Assembly (NCBI GenBank): GCA_036365145.1
Contig: JAEOAD010000015.1
Span: 13,943,501-14,007,500 of the forward strand
Direction of reading: 5' to 3'
DNA length: 64,000 nucleotides
Origin: Orientallactaga sibirica
Lineage: Eukaryota; Chordata; Mammalia; Rodentia; Dipodidae
Part shown: positions 10,965 to 22,481 of the stretch, piece after piece
Layout: each line of letters begins with the position of its first letter
How positions within the stretch are numbered: the stretch's first letter is position 1
Made by a program: the position numbers and the translations under genes
The notes under the pieces: model-generated
Seen by the model: only the letters and a program-made list of their open reading frames with translations
Told to the model about the DNA's origin: nothing
Databases searched by the model: none

Positions 10965-12470
10965 GGCTTCAGGGGTAGAGCAAGGGGAATGATAGGGAAT
11001 ACACAAAACTAATGGCAACACCAATCAATTCCATAGAAACCTTCTCCCTGGATCTTATTGTGAATCATTACCCTCAATAAGGGGTTGGGGAGACCTGAAT
11101 AGAAGAGCCCCATAAAAGGTTGAGAAAGCACAACCCTAAAACCATGGGCTCTGGCTGGTAATTCCCAGGGCCAGAATTGGGTTCTCCCCACTGTGAACTG
11201 TTGGTCAGAGAGACACAAGGTCCCTGAAATAAAATAAGGCATTGCCAAAACACTTAGTTACCTGACCTGCAAGAGCAAAATGGTAAGTCACTATGCTGAA
11301 TACACCACAGCCTGTGGCCATAGGACATCAAGTGACCATATTGTAACTAAGAGGGAAACCAGTTCCCTCCCAGTTAGCCCTCATAGTGCTGGAAAGTGCT
11401 ATGAGAGCATTGGAGAATAAAGATTGTCAATAGTTTGAATATGCAAGAGATCCTTCCAGATACAAATTCAACCAGCTGAGCAAGAAGTATACACTTGTGC
11501 AATAGTGTCAGATAGCCAATGCAGGTAACCAACTGCTCACAGACTGGACATGAGACCCACTCAGTGGGGTATAACTCATATCTGGCTCTGGGAACAAAGC
11601 CAGATTCCATAGAACAGGAAACCAATAGGCTCCAGAGAGAACCTCCGCTACTATTTAACTAAGAAGAATGGACATACACATCAATAAGTCTCTCTAATAA
11701 CTAGGCTTATCCCCTTTAATTTAAACTGTTCTCACTTTTGTTTGGAGAATCTATTCTGTCTTATAGATAGATAGTAGAGAATACTGGGGAGAATCAGGAT
11801 AATCAATACATTAAGAGTAGAGAACCAAATACCTCCACCTCATCTCCCTGGACCCAGAGGTCATTACAGAGGAAGCAGTGACATGAATTCTGCTCTCATG
11901 GTTAGCCTGAAGTCCAGTTCCAGAGAGATGGCAATAGACACTGGTCACTCAAACCTCATCAAAACAGAGATCCAGAAGCTACAGAAAAAGCAATACTAAA
12001 TCAGATTCCTATCTTAATCTTCTTTATACTTTATTTTTATATATTTGAGAGAGAGACAAAGAGGCAGTGAGAGGGAGAGAATGGGCATGCTAGGGCTTCC
12101 AACCACTGCAAATGAACTCCAGACATATGTGTCACCTTGTCTTGTGCATCTGGCTTATATGGGTCCTTTGAACATGGGTCCTTTGGTTTTGTAGGCTAGC
12201 ATCTGAATGGCTAAGCCATCCCTCCAGCCCATCAGATCCCTTTCTTATCCACCAAAGTTCAGGGAGCATTGTGGAAGAGGGTGATGATAGATTGTAAGAG
12301 ACTTGGAGTGGGTGGAAATAGCCTGAGACACTGTTATCACCCCCTCAGAAACTGACTGAGACCTCTTGGCCTGCACACTGAATACCAATATCCCCATGGA
12401 AGAAGACCCTCAGCATAATTGGGGCAGGGGTGAGAGGGTCTAAGAGTACAACCATTTTATTAAAAAAAAT
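10965..12470 (+). mobile_element. L1 3' UTR, sense, older subfamily, split by a DIP SINE
   Basis: Shares block order with the 3' UTR at 15,000-16,320: gttctcacttttgtttgg, then the SINE, then agcattgtggaagaggg and a terminal A-rich stretch at about 12,460-12,480. The DIP copy at 12,028-12,230 interrupts it. No ORF2 is attached. Confidence 0.75.
12028..12230 (-). mobile_element. DIP-like SINE inside an L1 3' UTR, antisense
   Basis: Antisense order: A/T tail, GA tract, gggcatgctagggcttcc body, head ending ccatccctccagccc. Flanks atcagattcc (left) and atcagatccc (right) suggest an imperfect 10-bp target duplication. Confidence 0.9.
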
Positions 12471-12887
12471 AATAAATTAAAAATGGAAAACAAAAGTTAG
12501 ATGGATTTTGAAAAACCTCTGGGAGAAATTAGAAAATTATAGCTATAGAGAAATACCAGGCCAAATGATTATGTCAATTATCTGTACCAAACCAATCACA
12601 GAAGAAACAACTAATGCCAATTTCAAAAGAAAGAATAAAAGAAATATAAAACTAAAATAGGAGCAGTAGAATTCATTCTATGAAGTTCCAAAGTCCCAGT
12701 GATAAACACAAGCTGAAGAAGCAGAAAGAAAACTAGTCATACTCCTGGAGGAGCCACATGTAGGACATGGGTAAGAGCAAAGGACAGCACAGGGGGTATT
12801 TGTTTGTACTTTTGTTGATGGTGCTAAGGGAAATATCTTCTTAAGAGTTTGTTTTACCCTTTTTAAATTTGGAAGATTAACATGTCT
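12471..12887. other. Unclassified stretch
   Basis: A-rich at the start (end of the L1 tail). Otherwise nothing recognised. Confidence 0.4.
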
Positions 12888-12905
12888 CTCTCCCTCATTT
12901 TAAAT

Positions 12906-12938
12906 TTTTTTTTGTTTATTATGTATTTATTTGAGAGT

Positions 12939-12974
<36 letters not shown>

Positions 12975-13121
12975 CAGGGCCTCCAGCCACTGTAAACAAA
13001 CTCCAGATGCATGCACCACCTTGTGCATCTGGCTTATGTGGGTCCTGGGGAATCAAGCCTTGAACCGGGATCCTTAGGTTTCACAGGCAAGGGCTTAACC
13101 ACTAAGCCATCTCTCCAGTCC
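12906..13121 (-). mobile_element. DIP-like SINE with 18-bp target duplication, antisense
   Basis: A perfect 18-bp duplication ctctccctcattttaaat flanks it at 12,888-12,905 and 13,122-13,139. GA tract at about 12,941-12,971, and a well preserved head and body. A clean, probably recent insertion. Confidence 0.95.
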
Positions 13122-13139
13122 CTCTCCCTCATTTTAAAT

Positions 13140-13723
13140 CCTTCAAAGCTAACTATTGGAGAGATGTAATTCTTCTTAAGAGCATATATTTAGACCTTTA
13201 ATTCTAATCTGAAGTTTTAGTTTCTGTTGTTGGTAATGTGTTAGAGACTGAACTGGGAGCTTCCTGTGTGCTGAATATGGGTCTTACTAATGAGTTATAC
13301 TCCTAACCCAAATCTTAGCAATCTCAAGAGACTGACTTCAGTCACTGAGTCAATGTGTTTTATTATTACATATCATATTAATAAATTAATGGTGCAATAT
13401 TATTGTAATACTTACAATAGTGAATTCAACTTATACTGAATTACTTTAGTGAGAAGGGTAGCCTCATCATCTTTTGTACATAGCTTTTCCTTGGTTTTCT
13501 ATTTGCTTAGATTATTTTTCTCATCCAAATCTGTTTATATCCCATTTTTCTCCTGAGTGACTAGGCTGACTACTATTGCTCATGTTCATCTAAAACTGCT
13601 GCTGTTTTGAGTGTTTTGACCCAACCGATAAGTAAGAGTAATAACCTGCCATTAGGACAGTTTATTGCACTTAATATACTAAATGGCCAATTTCCTCAGC
13701 TTTACTGGAATCTTTTCCCCATT
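13140..13723. other. Unclassified stretch
   Basis: No gene or named repeat seen. Pre-existing DNA into which the L1 at 13,739 inserted. Confidence 0.45.
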
Positions 13724-13740
13724 AAGATCCAGTTGGCTAA

Positions 13741-14991
13741 ACAATTTTGCGTAACAAAAATCAGGCAGGTGGTATAACCATACCCGATTTTAAGTTATAC
13801 TACAAAGCCATAGTAACAAAAACAGCATGGTACTGGCACAAGGACAGACAGGTAGATCAATGGAACAGAATAGAAGACCCAAATATTAATCCAGACAGCT
13901 ACAGCTACCTGATTTTTGACAAAAACGCCAAAAATACTCATTGGAGAAAAGATAGTCTCTTTAACAAGTGGTGCTGGGAAAATTGGACATCTGTTTGTAA
14001 AAGGATAAACATAGATCCTTGTCTCTCTCCTTGCACAAGAATCAAGTCCAAATGGATCAGGGACCTTAATATCAGACCTGAAACTCTGAAAATGCTAGAG
14101 GAAAAAGTAGGGGAAACTCTTCAACATATTGGAATAGGCAAGGACTTTCTGAATATAACTCCAATTGCTCAGAGAATAAAAGCACTAATCAACCACTGGG
14201 ACCTTATGAAATTACAAAGCTTTTGTACAGCAAAGGACACGGTGAATAGAGCAAAAAGACAACCTACAGAATGGGAGAAAGTCTTTGCCAGTTATACATC
14301 TGACAGAGGATTAATATCCAGAATATACAAAGAACTCAAAAAACAGAATAACAAGAATTCAAACAACCCAGTTAAAAAATGGGCTACGGAACTAAATAGA
14401 GAATTCACGGAAGATGAAATACAGATGGCATATAAACATCTTAAAAAATGTTCTACATCCTTAGCCATCAGGGAAATGCAAATTAAAACCACTTTGAGAT
14501 TCCATATCACTCCTGTCAGAATGGCTGCCATCAAGAAAACAAATGACAATAAGTGTTGGCGTGGATGCAGAAAAACAGGAACACTTCTACACTGTTGGTG
14601 GGAATGTAAGCTGGTCCAGCCACTGTGGAAATCAGTGTGGAGGTTCTTGAGACAGCTAGAACTAGATTTACCATATGATCCAGCTATAGCACTCCTAGGC
14701 ATATATCCAGAGGACTCTTCTCACTACCTTAGAGATACTTGCAAAACCATGTTTATTGCTGCTCTATTCACAATAGCTAGGAAATGGAAGCAGCCTAGAT
14801 GTCCGTCCACAGATGAGTGGATAATAAAGATGTGGTACATTTACACAATGGAGTTCTATTCAGCAGTAAAGAAAAATGAAATTATGAAATTTGCAGGGAA
14901 ATGGATGGATCTGGAAAGGATTATACTTAGTGAGGTAACCCAGGCTCAGAAAGCCAATCGTCACATGTTCTCTCTCATATGTGGATCCTAG
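13741..14991 (+). pseudogene. L1 ORF2 C-terminal fragment, uninterrupted frame
   Basis: About 416 codons stay open to the natural TAG stop at 14,989-14,991; the insert lacks the ORF2 start, the endonuclease and almost all of the reverse transcriptase. Visible landmarks: a WYW-type segment near the start, PVRMAAIKK, then the C-terminal zinc-knuckle-like motif C-x3-C-x7-H-x4-C (CWRGC ... H ... CWWEC) at about residues 272-289, followed by [11 protein letters not shown] and the terminal SLICGS. ORF2p normally nicks DNA and primes reverse transcription for L1 and SINE RNAs; this fragment cannot. The open frame reflects recent insertion, not selection. A same-region antisense open frame (14,292-14,702) is a shadow. 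Confidence 0.95.
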
Positions 14992-16300
14992 CTACCAATG
15001 TATAGACTTGTATATGAACTGGAACCAAAAATAGGTACCAGAAACCAGTAAGCGGGTAAAAGGCTATAAGGGAGGGAAGAAAGGGAAGGACTTAAGTGTA
15101 TGGTAATACACATATGTAAGTAGAAGAACTGAGTACAGGGAGGGGGAATGGCCTAAGCGAGGCCATGGGAAGAGAATGCATACAAAAAGGGCAGGGGGAG
15201 GGACAATCTAAACTCAAGATATTATCAATAAGACATATGTAAAATTACTTTTTTGAATAAGGGCACGTCTAGAAGATGTAGACTGTTACTAGAAAATTTT
15301 CAGTACCTGGGATGGAATTCCTTCCAGTGAGATGTTGGCCAAGGAGGTCCCAGTAGCCTCCAAAACATTAAGGCTTTTGCCAAAGCCCTTGGTTTCCCTA
15401 GAGAAATAGATAGTAAGACCCTATTGCTGAAGACATCTAATGCCTGAGAGGCAAGGACACTGAGAAAGCAAGCTGGTGCTGAGCAGAAAACCTTCTCCCT
15501 GTAGACCAGCCAACTGAAAGCTGGAAAAAGCTGCACTGCATGCAGCGTATGGGAGACAGAAGCCATAAACAGTGAAAATAGTGGATGCTGAATATTCAAG
15601 CTTGCCCAGACAGGCCCAATGACTGAACGGGTGCAATAGTGGCGTGTCTACTCTTGGGGTAACCAAGTGCTCCATAATTGGACTGAAGGCCCTCTCTACG
15701 GGAGGGAATACATACCCGGTACTGAAAAACCTAAGTAAAAGTCTATGGTAGGTGAGGTCATGAGCCTTGGGGGTATAAGCCTGCTCATGTCTGACTAAAT
15801 GTATATACTATTCCCACCAAGCTGCCCTGGGGACACTACACTAAATGTTCATGTCCACATATTAACGCTATTCTCACTTCTGGCTAGAGAAGCTTCTCTT
15901 TTCAGATGGTGATGACCACTGGGATGACACAAAAGGCAACATAGTGCTGAGAAGAAGGGATGGAGGAGTGCCTAACACTGAAACACCTTTGTCACATCCT
16001 CCAGTGGCTCAGGGACCACTGCGGAAGAGGGGGCGGATAGAATGGAAGAGCCAAAGGAAGGATATGACCTCTTACTATGCAGCTGCCCAGACAGAAATTG
16101 GCCTCGATATCCATGACCTTGCAGTGCCTAGCAATACCTTTGCAAGACCCTCAAAATAGAAGAGAAAGATGATGTCATCAAATTAGGAGAGAGACTAATG
16201 GAGAAAGGGAGGGGATATGATGGAGACTGGAGTTCTAACGTGGAATGGGGGAGGGGAGGGAAATATCAGGTGGGTTTTTTTTGGTATGTAAGATTAAAAG
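14992..16300 (+). mobile_element. L1 3' UTR of the 13.7-kb copy
   Basis: Purine-rich blocks (gggagggaagaaagggaagg, gggagggggaatggcc) follow the stop, as is usual for mammalian L1 3' UTRs. Homologous blocks appear antisense at 8,061-9,395 and 49,840-50,345, which makes this the reference copy for the subfamily here. Confidence 0.9.
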
Positions 16301-16365
16301 TCAATAAAAATTAAAAAAAAAAAAAGATCCAGTTGGCTGAAGATTCATTTTCATGGGTTTTATAT

Positions 16366-16585
16366 ATTAAAAAAAATAGTTACTTATTTGCAAGCAGAGA
16401 GAGACAGAGAAAGAGAAAGAGAGAGACATGAACATGGGCATTCCAAGGGCCTCTACCCACTGCAAACAAACTCTAGATGCATGCATCACTTTGTGCATCA
16501 GGCTTTTCCTGGGAGCTGTAGAATCAAACCCAGGTTGTTAGGCTTTGCAGGCAAATGCTTAACCTCTGAGCCATCTCTCCAGCTT
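16366..16585 (-). mobile_element. DIP-like SINE, antisense, 12-bp target duplication
   Basis: The duplication tgggttttatat lies at 16,354-16,365 and 16,585-16,596 (end ambiguity of 1 bp). It inserted about 27 bp downstream of the L1 target site. Confidence 0.92.
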
Positions 16586-16737
16586 GGGTTTTATATTTTT
16601 TCAATGCAAATATATCTCAATGTTGAAGGAGTTGGCTCTTGTTATATGCATTTCTCCATTTTTATAAGGCTTGCACTGAGTTGGTCTCTCAAAGTGAAAT
16701 AACCGAAAAATCAGCTTAAGGCACATTGTACTTTTTA

Positions 16738-16960
16738 AACCTTTTTTTTAATTTTAAATTTTATTTATTCAAGGAGAGAGCGGGAGGAAGTAAAAGAGAG
16801 ATAAAGAAGGGGCATGCTAGGGCCTCTAGCCCCTGCAAAGAAGCTCTAGATGCATGCATCACTTTGTGATCCCAGCTTTCTGTAAGTCCTGGGGAATTGA
16901 ACCTAAGTTGTTAGGCTTTGCAGGCAAATACCTTAACTGCTTAGCTATCTCTAGTCCAAC
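16738..16960 (-). mobile_element. DIP-like SINE, antisense
   Basis: T/A-rich tail, GA-rich tract, gggcatgctagggcctc body, and a head ending agctatctctagtcc. More diverged than its two neighbours. Target duplication not clear. Confidence 0.88.
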
Positions 16961-16974
16961 ATATTATACTTTTT

Positions 16975-17228
16975 TGTGAGAGAGAGACAGACATAGAGAC
17001 AGAGAGAGAGAGAGAGAGGAAGAGGCAGAGACAGAGAGAATGGGCATGCCAGGACCATTTCAGCTGCTATGAACGAACTCCAGACACATGTGCCCCCTTG
17101 TAGGAATGTGTGGCATTGCATGCTTGTGTTGCATCTGGCTAAACATGGGACCTAGAGAATCAAAGGAGCATTCTTTTCTTAGGCTTGCAGGCAGGTGCCT
17201 TAACCACTAAGCCATCTCTCCAGCCCAC
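16975..17228 (-). mobile_element. DIP-like SINE, long variant, antisense
   Basis: Flanked by attatacttttt at 16,963-16,974 and 17,229-17,240. The body has about 30 extra bp (taggaatgtgtggcattgca...) between the usual ccccttg and tgcatctggc words, as in the copies at 33,860 and 62,088. Confidence 0.93.
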
Positions 17229-17319
17229 ATTATACTTTTTGATTATCTGACAATTGGCTTTTGAAAAATTGATTTCATATAGCGCTCCAAAATCTGTTGT
17301 TTAAAAATGTTTGATCAGA

Positions 17320-17455
17320 AAATATAAAATTGGAGGGAATATGATCTTGGTCCCTTAAAAGAAGGCTTCAAGTCTGTCTCTGGTATTGGCCACAGTATAT
17401 GTTCTGAACAGGAGATAAATGTTGGTTGAATTAATAAATGAATGAATAAAAGGGA
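17320..17455 (+). mobile_element. L2-type 3' end (ancient)
   Basis: Terminal words ataaatgttggttgaatta and aatgaatgaataaa match the L2 3' end; preceding sequence is diverged. Confidence 0.55.
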
Positions 17456-17749
17456 AGCTCAATGTCTGGTGAAGCATTCAGGCCATGGCCAATTACAATG
17501 TAAGACAATATTTACAGCAATAGATGTGTATTAAGAAAACTGCAGAGACCTAAAGACTGGGGGTGTGAGCAAGCATTTAGGGTATTTTGTTTGGGGACAT
17601 CATATTTTGCAAAGCCATTTAGCAGGTAAATAAAAGTGAGGGGTCATTCAAGACAGAAAGATGAATTCGAACATGACAGAAACCATGGGAATCTACTTAT
17701 TTGTGTCACTTTTTATTGTGTCTAACTCATAACCACAAAGGTCACCTTG

Positions 17750-17751
<2 letters not shown>

Positions 17752-17796
<45 letters not shown>
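17752..17796. repeat. (GT)n microsatellite
   Basis: About 20 uninterrupted GT units directly next to the tail side of a B1; it may have grown from the SINE tail. Confidence 0.97.
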
Positions 17797-17932
17797 TGGG
17801 TAGAGTCTCTCTGTAGCCTAGGTTGACATGGAATTCACTATGTAGTCTCATGGTGGCCTCAAACTCAAGTTCATCCTCATACCTCTGCCTCCCAAGTGCT
17901 GGTATTAAAGGTGTGCGCCACCACACCTGGCT
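17797..17932 (-). mobile_element. B1 SINE, antisense
   Basis: Reads ggaattcactatgtagtctc, cctctgcctcccaagtgctg, and taaaggtgtgcgccaccac: a B1 in reverse order, fairly well preserved. Confidence 0.95.
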
Positions 17933-19194
17933 TCACAAAGTACATCTTTATTCTTGCCCAGATTCCAATGATCAGGATTATAGACATGGCTTATCTCTGG
18001 GTCCTCTACCTAATGTCTCACAAATTGTATGCCTTTTTATAGCTAGCATTTTCCTTCTAGCTTCAAGTGTTTGTTAAATTTTTGCTCCCTGTGATCATAG
18101 GATGAAAACCTTGAATCCTAGCTAGCGTCTGGTTGCCTGCAATGTGGCCTCTTCCTTCCACATTATAGCACTTGACTATCTCTTTAAGGCCAGAAGAAGG
18201 GTCTCAAGTATATTTTAGGAAAACAGAATTAACCACACATATCATTAGCCACTCATAGTACTAACAGCTTACCACCTCCATCGTGTAACATAGTCATATA
18301 ATCTAGTTACTGAGGTGACATCTAGTCATCTTTGCTAAATTATATTGGTTAGAAGAAAATCCCAGTTCCCACCAACTCTAAGAAGGAAAAGATGATACAG
18401 TTACTTGAATACCTGGGGGCAGAAGCGTGGAGGGCTACATTCTGGTGTGTCTACCTCAAGGAAGATTCACATAAGGGAACAGCAGAAAAGGAGGCTGCTG
18501 TTTTCAGGGCAGGAGGAACTGAATGTTTAATAGATGGCATGTGGGCAGTCCAGAATTGGTATGCTAAAAGAGCCAGGAACCTTTACATGTATTCTTAAAT
18601 CTTTTTTGGTAAAAGCTTTCTTAAGGAAATTAATATCGTGGACATAATTTTTCCGAGAGCAAATGTTATTATGTCTTGGGTGACTAAGAATATTTGAAAA
18701 ATGAAAAACTAATTTCTTGAGAGAGAGAAAAAAGCAATATGCCATTTTTATTTTATGCTCAGGTAGTTTAAAGTCTTGTTCAAAAATGATGCACAGGCTT
18801 TGCCCAACCTTTCCTGTCTTTGAGTTATGCAACAGCAGTTTATTTGGGGAAGCATTTTTTTTTTTTTTCTAGCTGATCTGTTGGAACATTGGAGAATCAC
18901 AAGCATCTGACCTGCATGTAGCTGTTTTTCTTTCATTTCTCTCTTTAAAAAATAAGCTGTAAGGGAAGAATATCAGCCACCCACTTGTTCTGGAAAGATC
19001 TTTGCTTTGGGATTCAAACAGTGAGGTTTAAAGGACTGCAGGGTTATTTTGGGATCTGTTGTATCCCATAGAAAATTTCAAGATAAGAATGGGTGTGTCA
19101 GACTTTCATAATGTGAAGATCTGTTATTCTTCCCTGATGAGAGACTGTCAATGACTCTCCAATGATTAGAATCAAATTTTCCTTGTGCATTTTT
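17933..19194. other. Unclassified 1.3-kb stretch
   Basis: No recognised repeat or convincing gene. Short open frames are present but none resembles a known protein. T run at about 18,857-18,869. Confidence 0.45.
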
Positions 19195-20465
19195 ATTATT
19201 GGTAACATAATGTGTATGGATAAGTCATGTATTTATACTATCTTTTCCCTCTTCCTTGCCCCCATTCCACAGGGGGCCCTGCTCTGTGGGCAGTGCCTCT
19301 GGGCATGACATCCCAACCTATGACTCTTACAATCTTTCTGCCTCCTCTTCTGCAAAATTCTCTGAGCCTTAGGGAGTGTGTTTTGAGTCTACTTCAGTGA
19401 TGAGCTCTTAGGAGCCTCGAGGTTTTTGCTTTGACATGTGTTGAGTATCCTCAGTGTCTGGCTCTTTCATTCTGGTGTTGCTTGTCAGGCTCACATGGAA
19501 GTAGCACTCTTGCTCATCTCCCCACTTCCTCTGTGGTTTCACCTGGGCCTTGACTGGATTGCAAGGGTTTGTTTATCTCCTCAGACCTCACTACTATCTG
19601 AAAAAGAAAGATTCTCCAAAGGAGATTGAAGTCAGCATAGGTTAAATAGGATAATTGTTATTAATTTAGGGAGAGTTTGATGGATGTAGCCCCTCTTTTA
19701 GTCAAAGACTAGTGGTAGCTTGACATTGGGGAGCATAATCCTTGTCTCCATAGGATTCAGATCTGATTCTAGTTCCAGACATGGGTTCCTTTACACTGAA
19801 TGGATCACTTAGTCAATCAGAAAGCCATTAGTTATCCAACAAGGCAGTTTCTACCGTTGCACTAGTGTGTACTTGTTAGTCTGGTTGATTCTGAATAGCT
19901 TAGACCCCTGCTTGCTCACACTGTTGTTGGCTACTTTTCACCAGTAGCTCATGTAGTATTTTCCAGCACTTAGATGGGCTGTCTGGGGATTGGCTCTCTT
20001 CCAGATTCCAGCCAGGTATCTCTGTGTTCTGTGCCAACAGCATATGGTGTCTTCAGCAACAGAGTTTTACCTTTTGTGGTGGGTAATCAAGTGCTTTGAC
20101 AGAAACCTGTTTTGTTTTGGGGACCTCATAGGTCTCTCCAATCAACAGATCAATGTAGGTAGCACCTATTTTTGGTACTGTGAGGTACAGGTCACAGCCA
20201 AAGTTTTTTAAGGTTAGGCTTCAGCCAACCCTCTCTGGGCCCCTTCTTTTTGGATGCTTCCCTTATAATTGTGTTGAGGGTTATATCTTTTAGTCTACTT
20301 TCAAGGAGAAAGGTTTTTGTGGTATCAGTTCATTTTGTGTTTAGTTTTGTGTTTAACCCCCACCCCCAACATCCCCTTCCCCTCCCAGAGAACCCTTCCA
20401 TCCCTATTGTATGGACCTCACATTGCCTATCTGGTATGCCAGCAACTCAAGCTGATCCAGGTTAG

Positions 20466-21360
20466 GAACCACAGATGAGTGAAAACATGCAATGTTTGTC
20501 TTGCTGTGATTGTGTTTGTTTGCTGAGTGTTATCTGTTCCAAGTCCATCCATTTTTCTACATATTTCATTGTATCATTTTTTTTCCTACTGCCAAATTGA
20601 ATTCTATTGTGTATATGTACCCAAATATCCAGTGGAGCAGAGGTTTTGGAAGTATGTCCTGATTATTATTTCAATTTTATTGATGTCTGTTGTGACCTCT
20701 CCCTTTTCATTTCTGATTTTGTTAATTTGAGACTTCTATTTTTTCATTAATCAAATTCACCAAGGATTTGTCAATCTTGTTTGTTTTTTCAAAGAACCAG
20801 CTCTTTGTTTCATTGACTTTCTTAATTGTTTGCTTAGTTTCAAATTCATTAGTTTGTGCTTTAATTTGATAATTTCTTTTCACCTGAAGCTCTTAGGGTT
20901 GGATTCTTCTGTTTTTTTCCAATGTGTTTAGGTGGATAGTTAGGTTATTAATTTTGGATTTCTCTGTCTTTGTTATGAAGGCATTTAGTTATATGATTTT
21001 TTTCCTTAGGGCTGCTTTCATTGTCCCATAAGTTTTGGTAGGTTGTGTTTTCATTATCATTCAATTCTAGAAAATTCCCAATTTCTTTTTTCATTTCTTC
21101 CACAACCCATTCAATGTTTATAAATTTGTATTGTTTAGCCTCCAGGAGCTTGTGGGATTCCTGATGTGTCTCTTGTTGTTAATTTCTAGCTTTAAAACAT
21201 TGTGATCTGATATGATATAGGAAGTTATGTTAATTTTCCTGAATTTATGGAGGCATGCTTTATGGCCTAATATATGATCTATTTTTGAAGAAGAAATCTG
21301 AGTTAATTCTGAAGTGATTGCCTTTCTGTGTAGTAAGTTGTTTCTTGCTCCTTTTAGCAC
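20466..21360 (-). pseudogene. L1 ORF2 pieces (C-term, RT start, endonuclease end)
   Basis: Minus-strand reading from 21,360 gives the end of the APE-type endonuclease: KIDHILGHK, then the SDHN segment holding the conserved catalytic His, then a WRLNN segment. Downstream comes the RT N-terminal segment (the reverse of aaagaaccagctctttgttt, coding the conserved KSWFF-type block), then a jump to the extreme C-terminus. Stops are frequent, and the catalytic RT core is deleted. Confidence 0.8.
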
Positions 21361-21361
21361 A

Positions 21362-22190
21362 CTATCTTTATTTTCATTGCTAAGAGTTTTTTAACTATGA
21401 TGTACCTTGAAGAGTTTCTTCTTTGGTCCTACCTATTTGGTGTTCTGTGAGCTTCTTGTATCTGGATGGGCCTCTCTTTTGCAAGATTGGGAAAATTTTC
21501 TTCAATAATTTTGTTGAACATGTTCTCTATGCTTCTAGCTTGAATTTTTCCCCTTCTGCTATACCCATGATCCAGATGTTTGGTCATTTTAGGGTATCCC
21601 AGAGTTCCCTTTTATTCGGTTGCATGAGTTTTTGAATTTAGCCAAGTTTTTAGCCTCCCAATCAATTTCTTCTGTCTTTTCTTCCAGGTTAGTGGTTGTG
21701 TCTTCCTTATTAGTGACTCTGTTAGTGAGAGAGTCTAGAGAGGTTTTTAAAAACTCTATTTGATTTTTGTTTTCTATTGTGTTATTTTGCAAAATGTCCA
21801 TCTCTTTTTTTGAGGTATGATTTCACTTCAGGGTCTGATATTCTTGAAGCTTCCTGGAATTCATTCTTGCATTTGATCATGTCTTCATTCAGTTTGGTTA
21901 GCTGGTTATTGAGATCTTCTATTTGTTGACTCACCTTCCATTCATTTATATTTTGAGATTTATCTTGTTTTCTTCAATTAAGTTAAGCCTAGTGACAAAA
22001 GCTGAGTTCTCTAAGAGACGATTCTGCTCACTTTCATTTATGTGAATGTTTCTTTTGTCATCCTTTGCTTCCAGTTCAGCAATTCTTGTCATTAGGGTCA
22101 CATAGCTTGTTGTGCTTTCATTTTGGGATTCAATTTCTGTTGTTTTCCCTGTGATTTCATTGTAATCTTACATTTTGAGACTAGGCATCC
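21362..22190 (-). pseudogene. L1 ORF1 relic
   Basis: ORF1p is the trimeric RNA-binding chaperone of L1. A 70-codon open segment (21,589-21,801) is rich in E, K, N, L and T with heptad-like spacing, as in the ORF1p coiled coil. Further down the minus strand come NFPNLAKE and IQIQEAHRTPNR, a match to the conserved ORF1p RRM/C-terminal area. Several stops are present. No C-terminal third before the join at 21,361. Confidence 0.8.
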
Positions 22191-22215
22191 TTGGTGGAGA
22201 TCTCTCTCAGTTTGT

Positions 22216-22218
<3 letters not shown>

Positions 22219-22252
<34 letters not shown>
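22219..22252. repeat. T34 run between L1 ORF1 and 5' UTR
   Basis: An uninterrupted run of 34 T. On the L1 strand it is an A run just upstream of the ORF1 region, possibly a grown A-rich tract of the 5' UTR. Confidence 0.95.
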
Positions 22253-22253
<1 letters not shown>

Positions 22254-22481
22254 ATGTTGTTTGCCCATCTCTGGACAAAGTCGTAGTTTATTGAGGAGGA
22301 AACCAGTATTTGCCCTTGTAGGATCTTCAGTGAGTGGTTTGTTTTAAATGTGGACTGGATTGTTGTAGGATGGGGTATAACTGAAGATTTGCAGATTATA
22401 GAGATTGCATATACATCAAATGTACCCGGGGAACTGGGAGGTGGGGAACTGGGAGCTCTAAGTACTCATTACACTTGTGTG

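Larger units (their letters stand above)
13739..16323 (+). mobile_element. Young 5'-truncated L1 with 15-bp target duplication
   Basis: Flanked by the perfect 15-bp duplication aagatccagttggct at 13,724-13,738 and 16,324-16,338. The left flank reads att|aag, so the nicked strand is ctt|aat, close to the TT/AAAA preference of L1 endonuclease. Content: ORF2 C-terminal third (to 14,991), about 1.3 kb of 3' UTR, then tcaataaaaatt and a short poly(A). The AATAAA at about 16,302-16,307 is the likely polyadenylation signal. It is the best preserved L1 in the window. Confidence 0.96.

Noticed and set aside
11374..11625. 83-codon minus-strand open frame
   Set aside because: Falls inside the sense L1 3' UTR and has no recognisable domain.
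14292..14702. 136-codon minus-strand open frame
   Set aside because: Shadow of the well preserved L1 ORF2 frame on the plus strand.
22219..22252. T34 run as a Pol III terminator or SINE tail
   Set aside because: No SINE adjoins it; it lies inside the antisense L1 between ORF1 and the 5' UTR.
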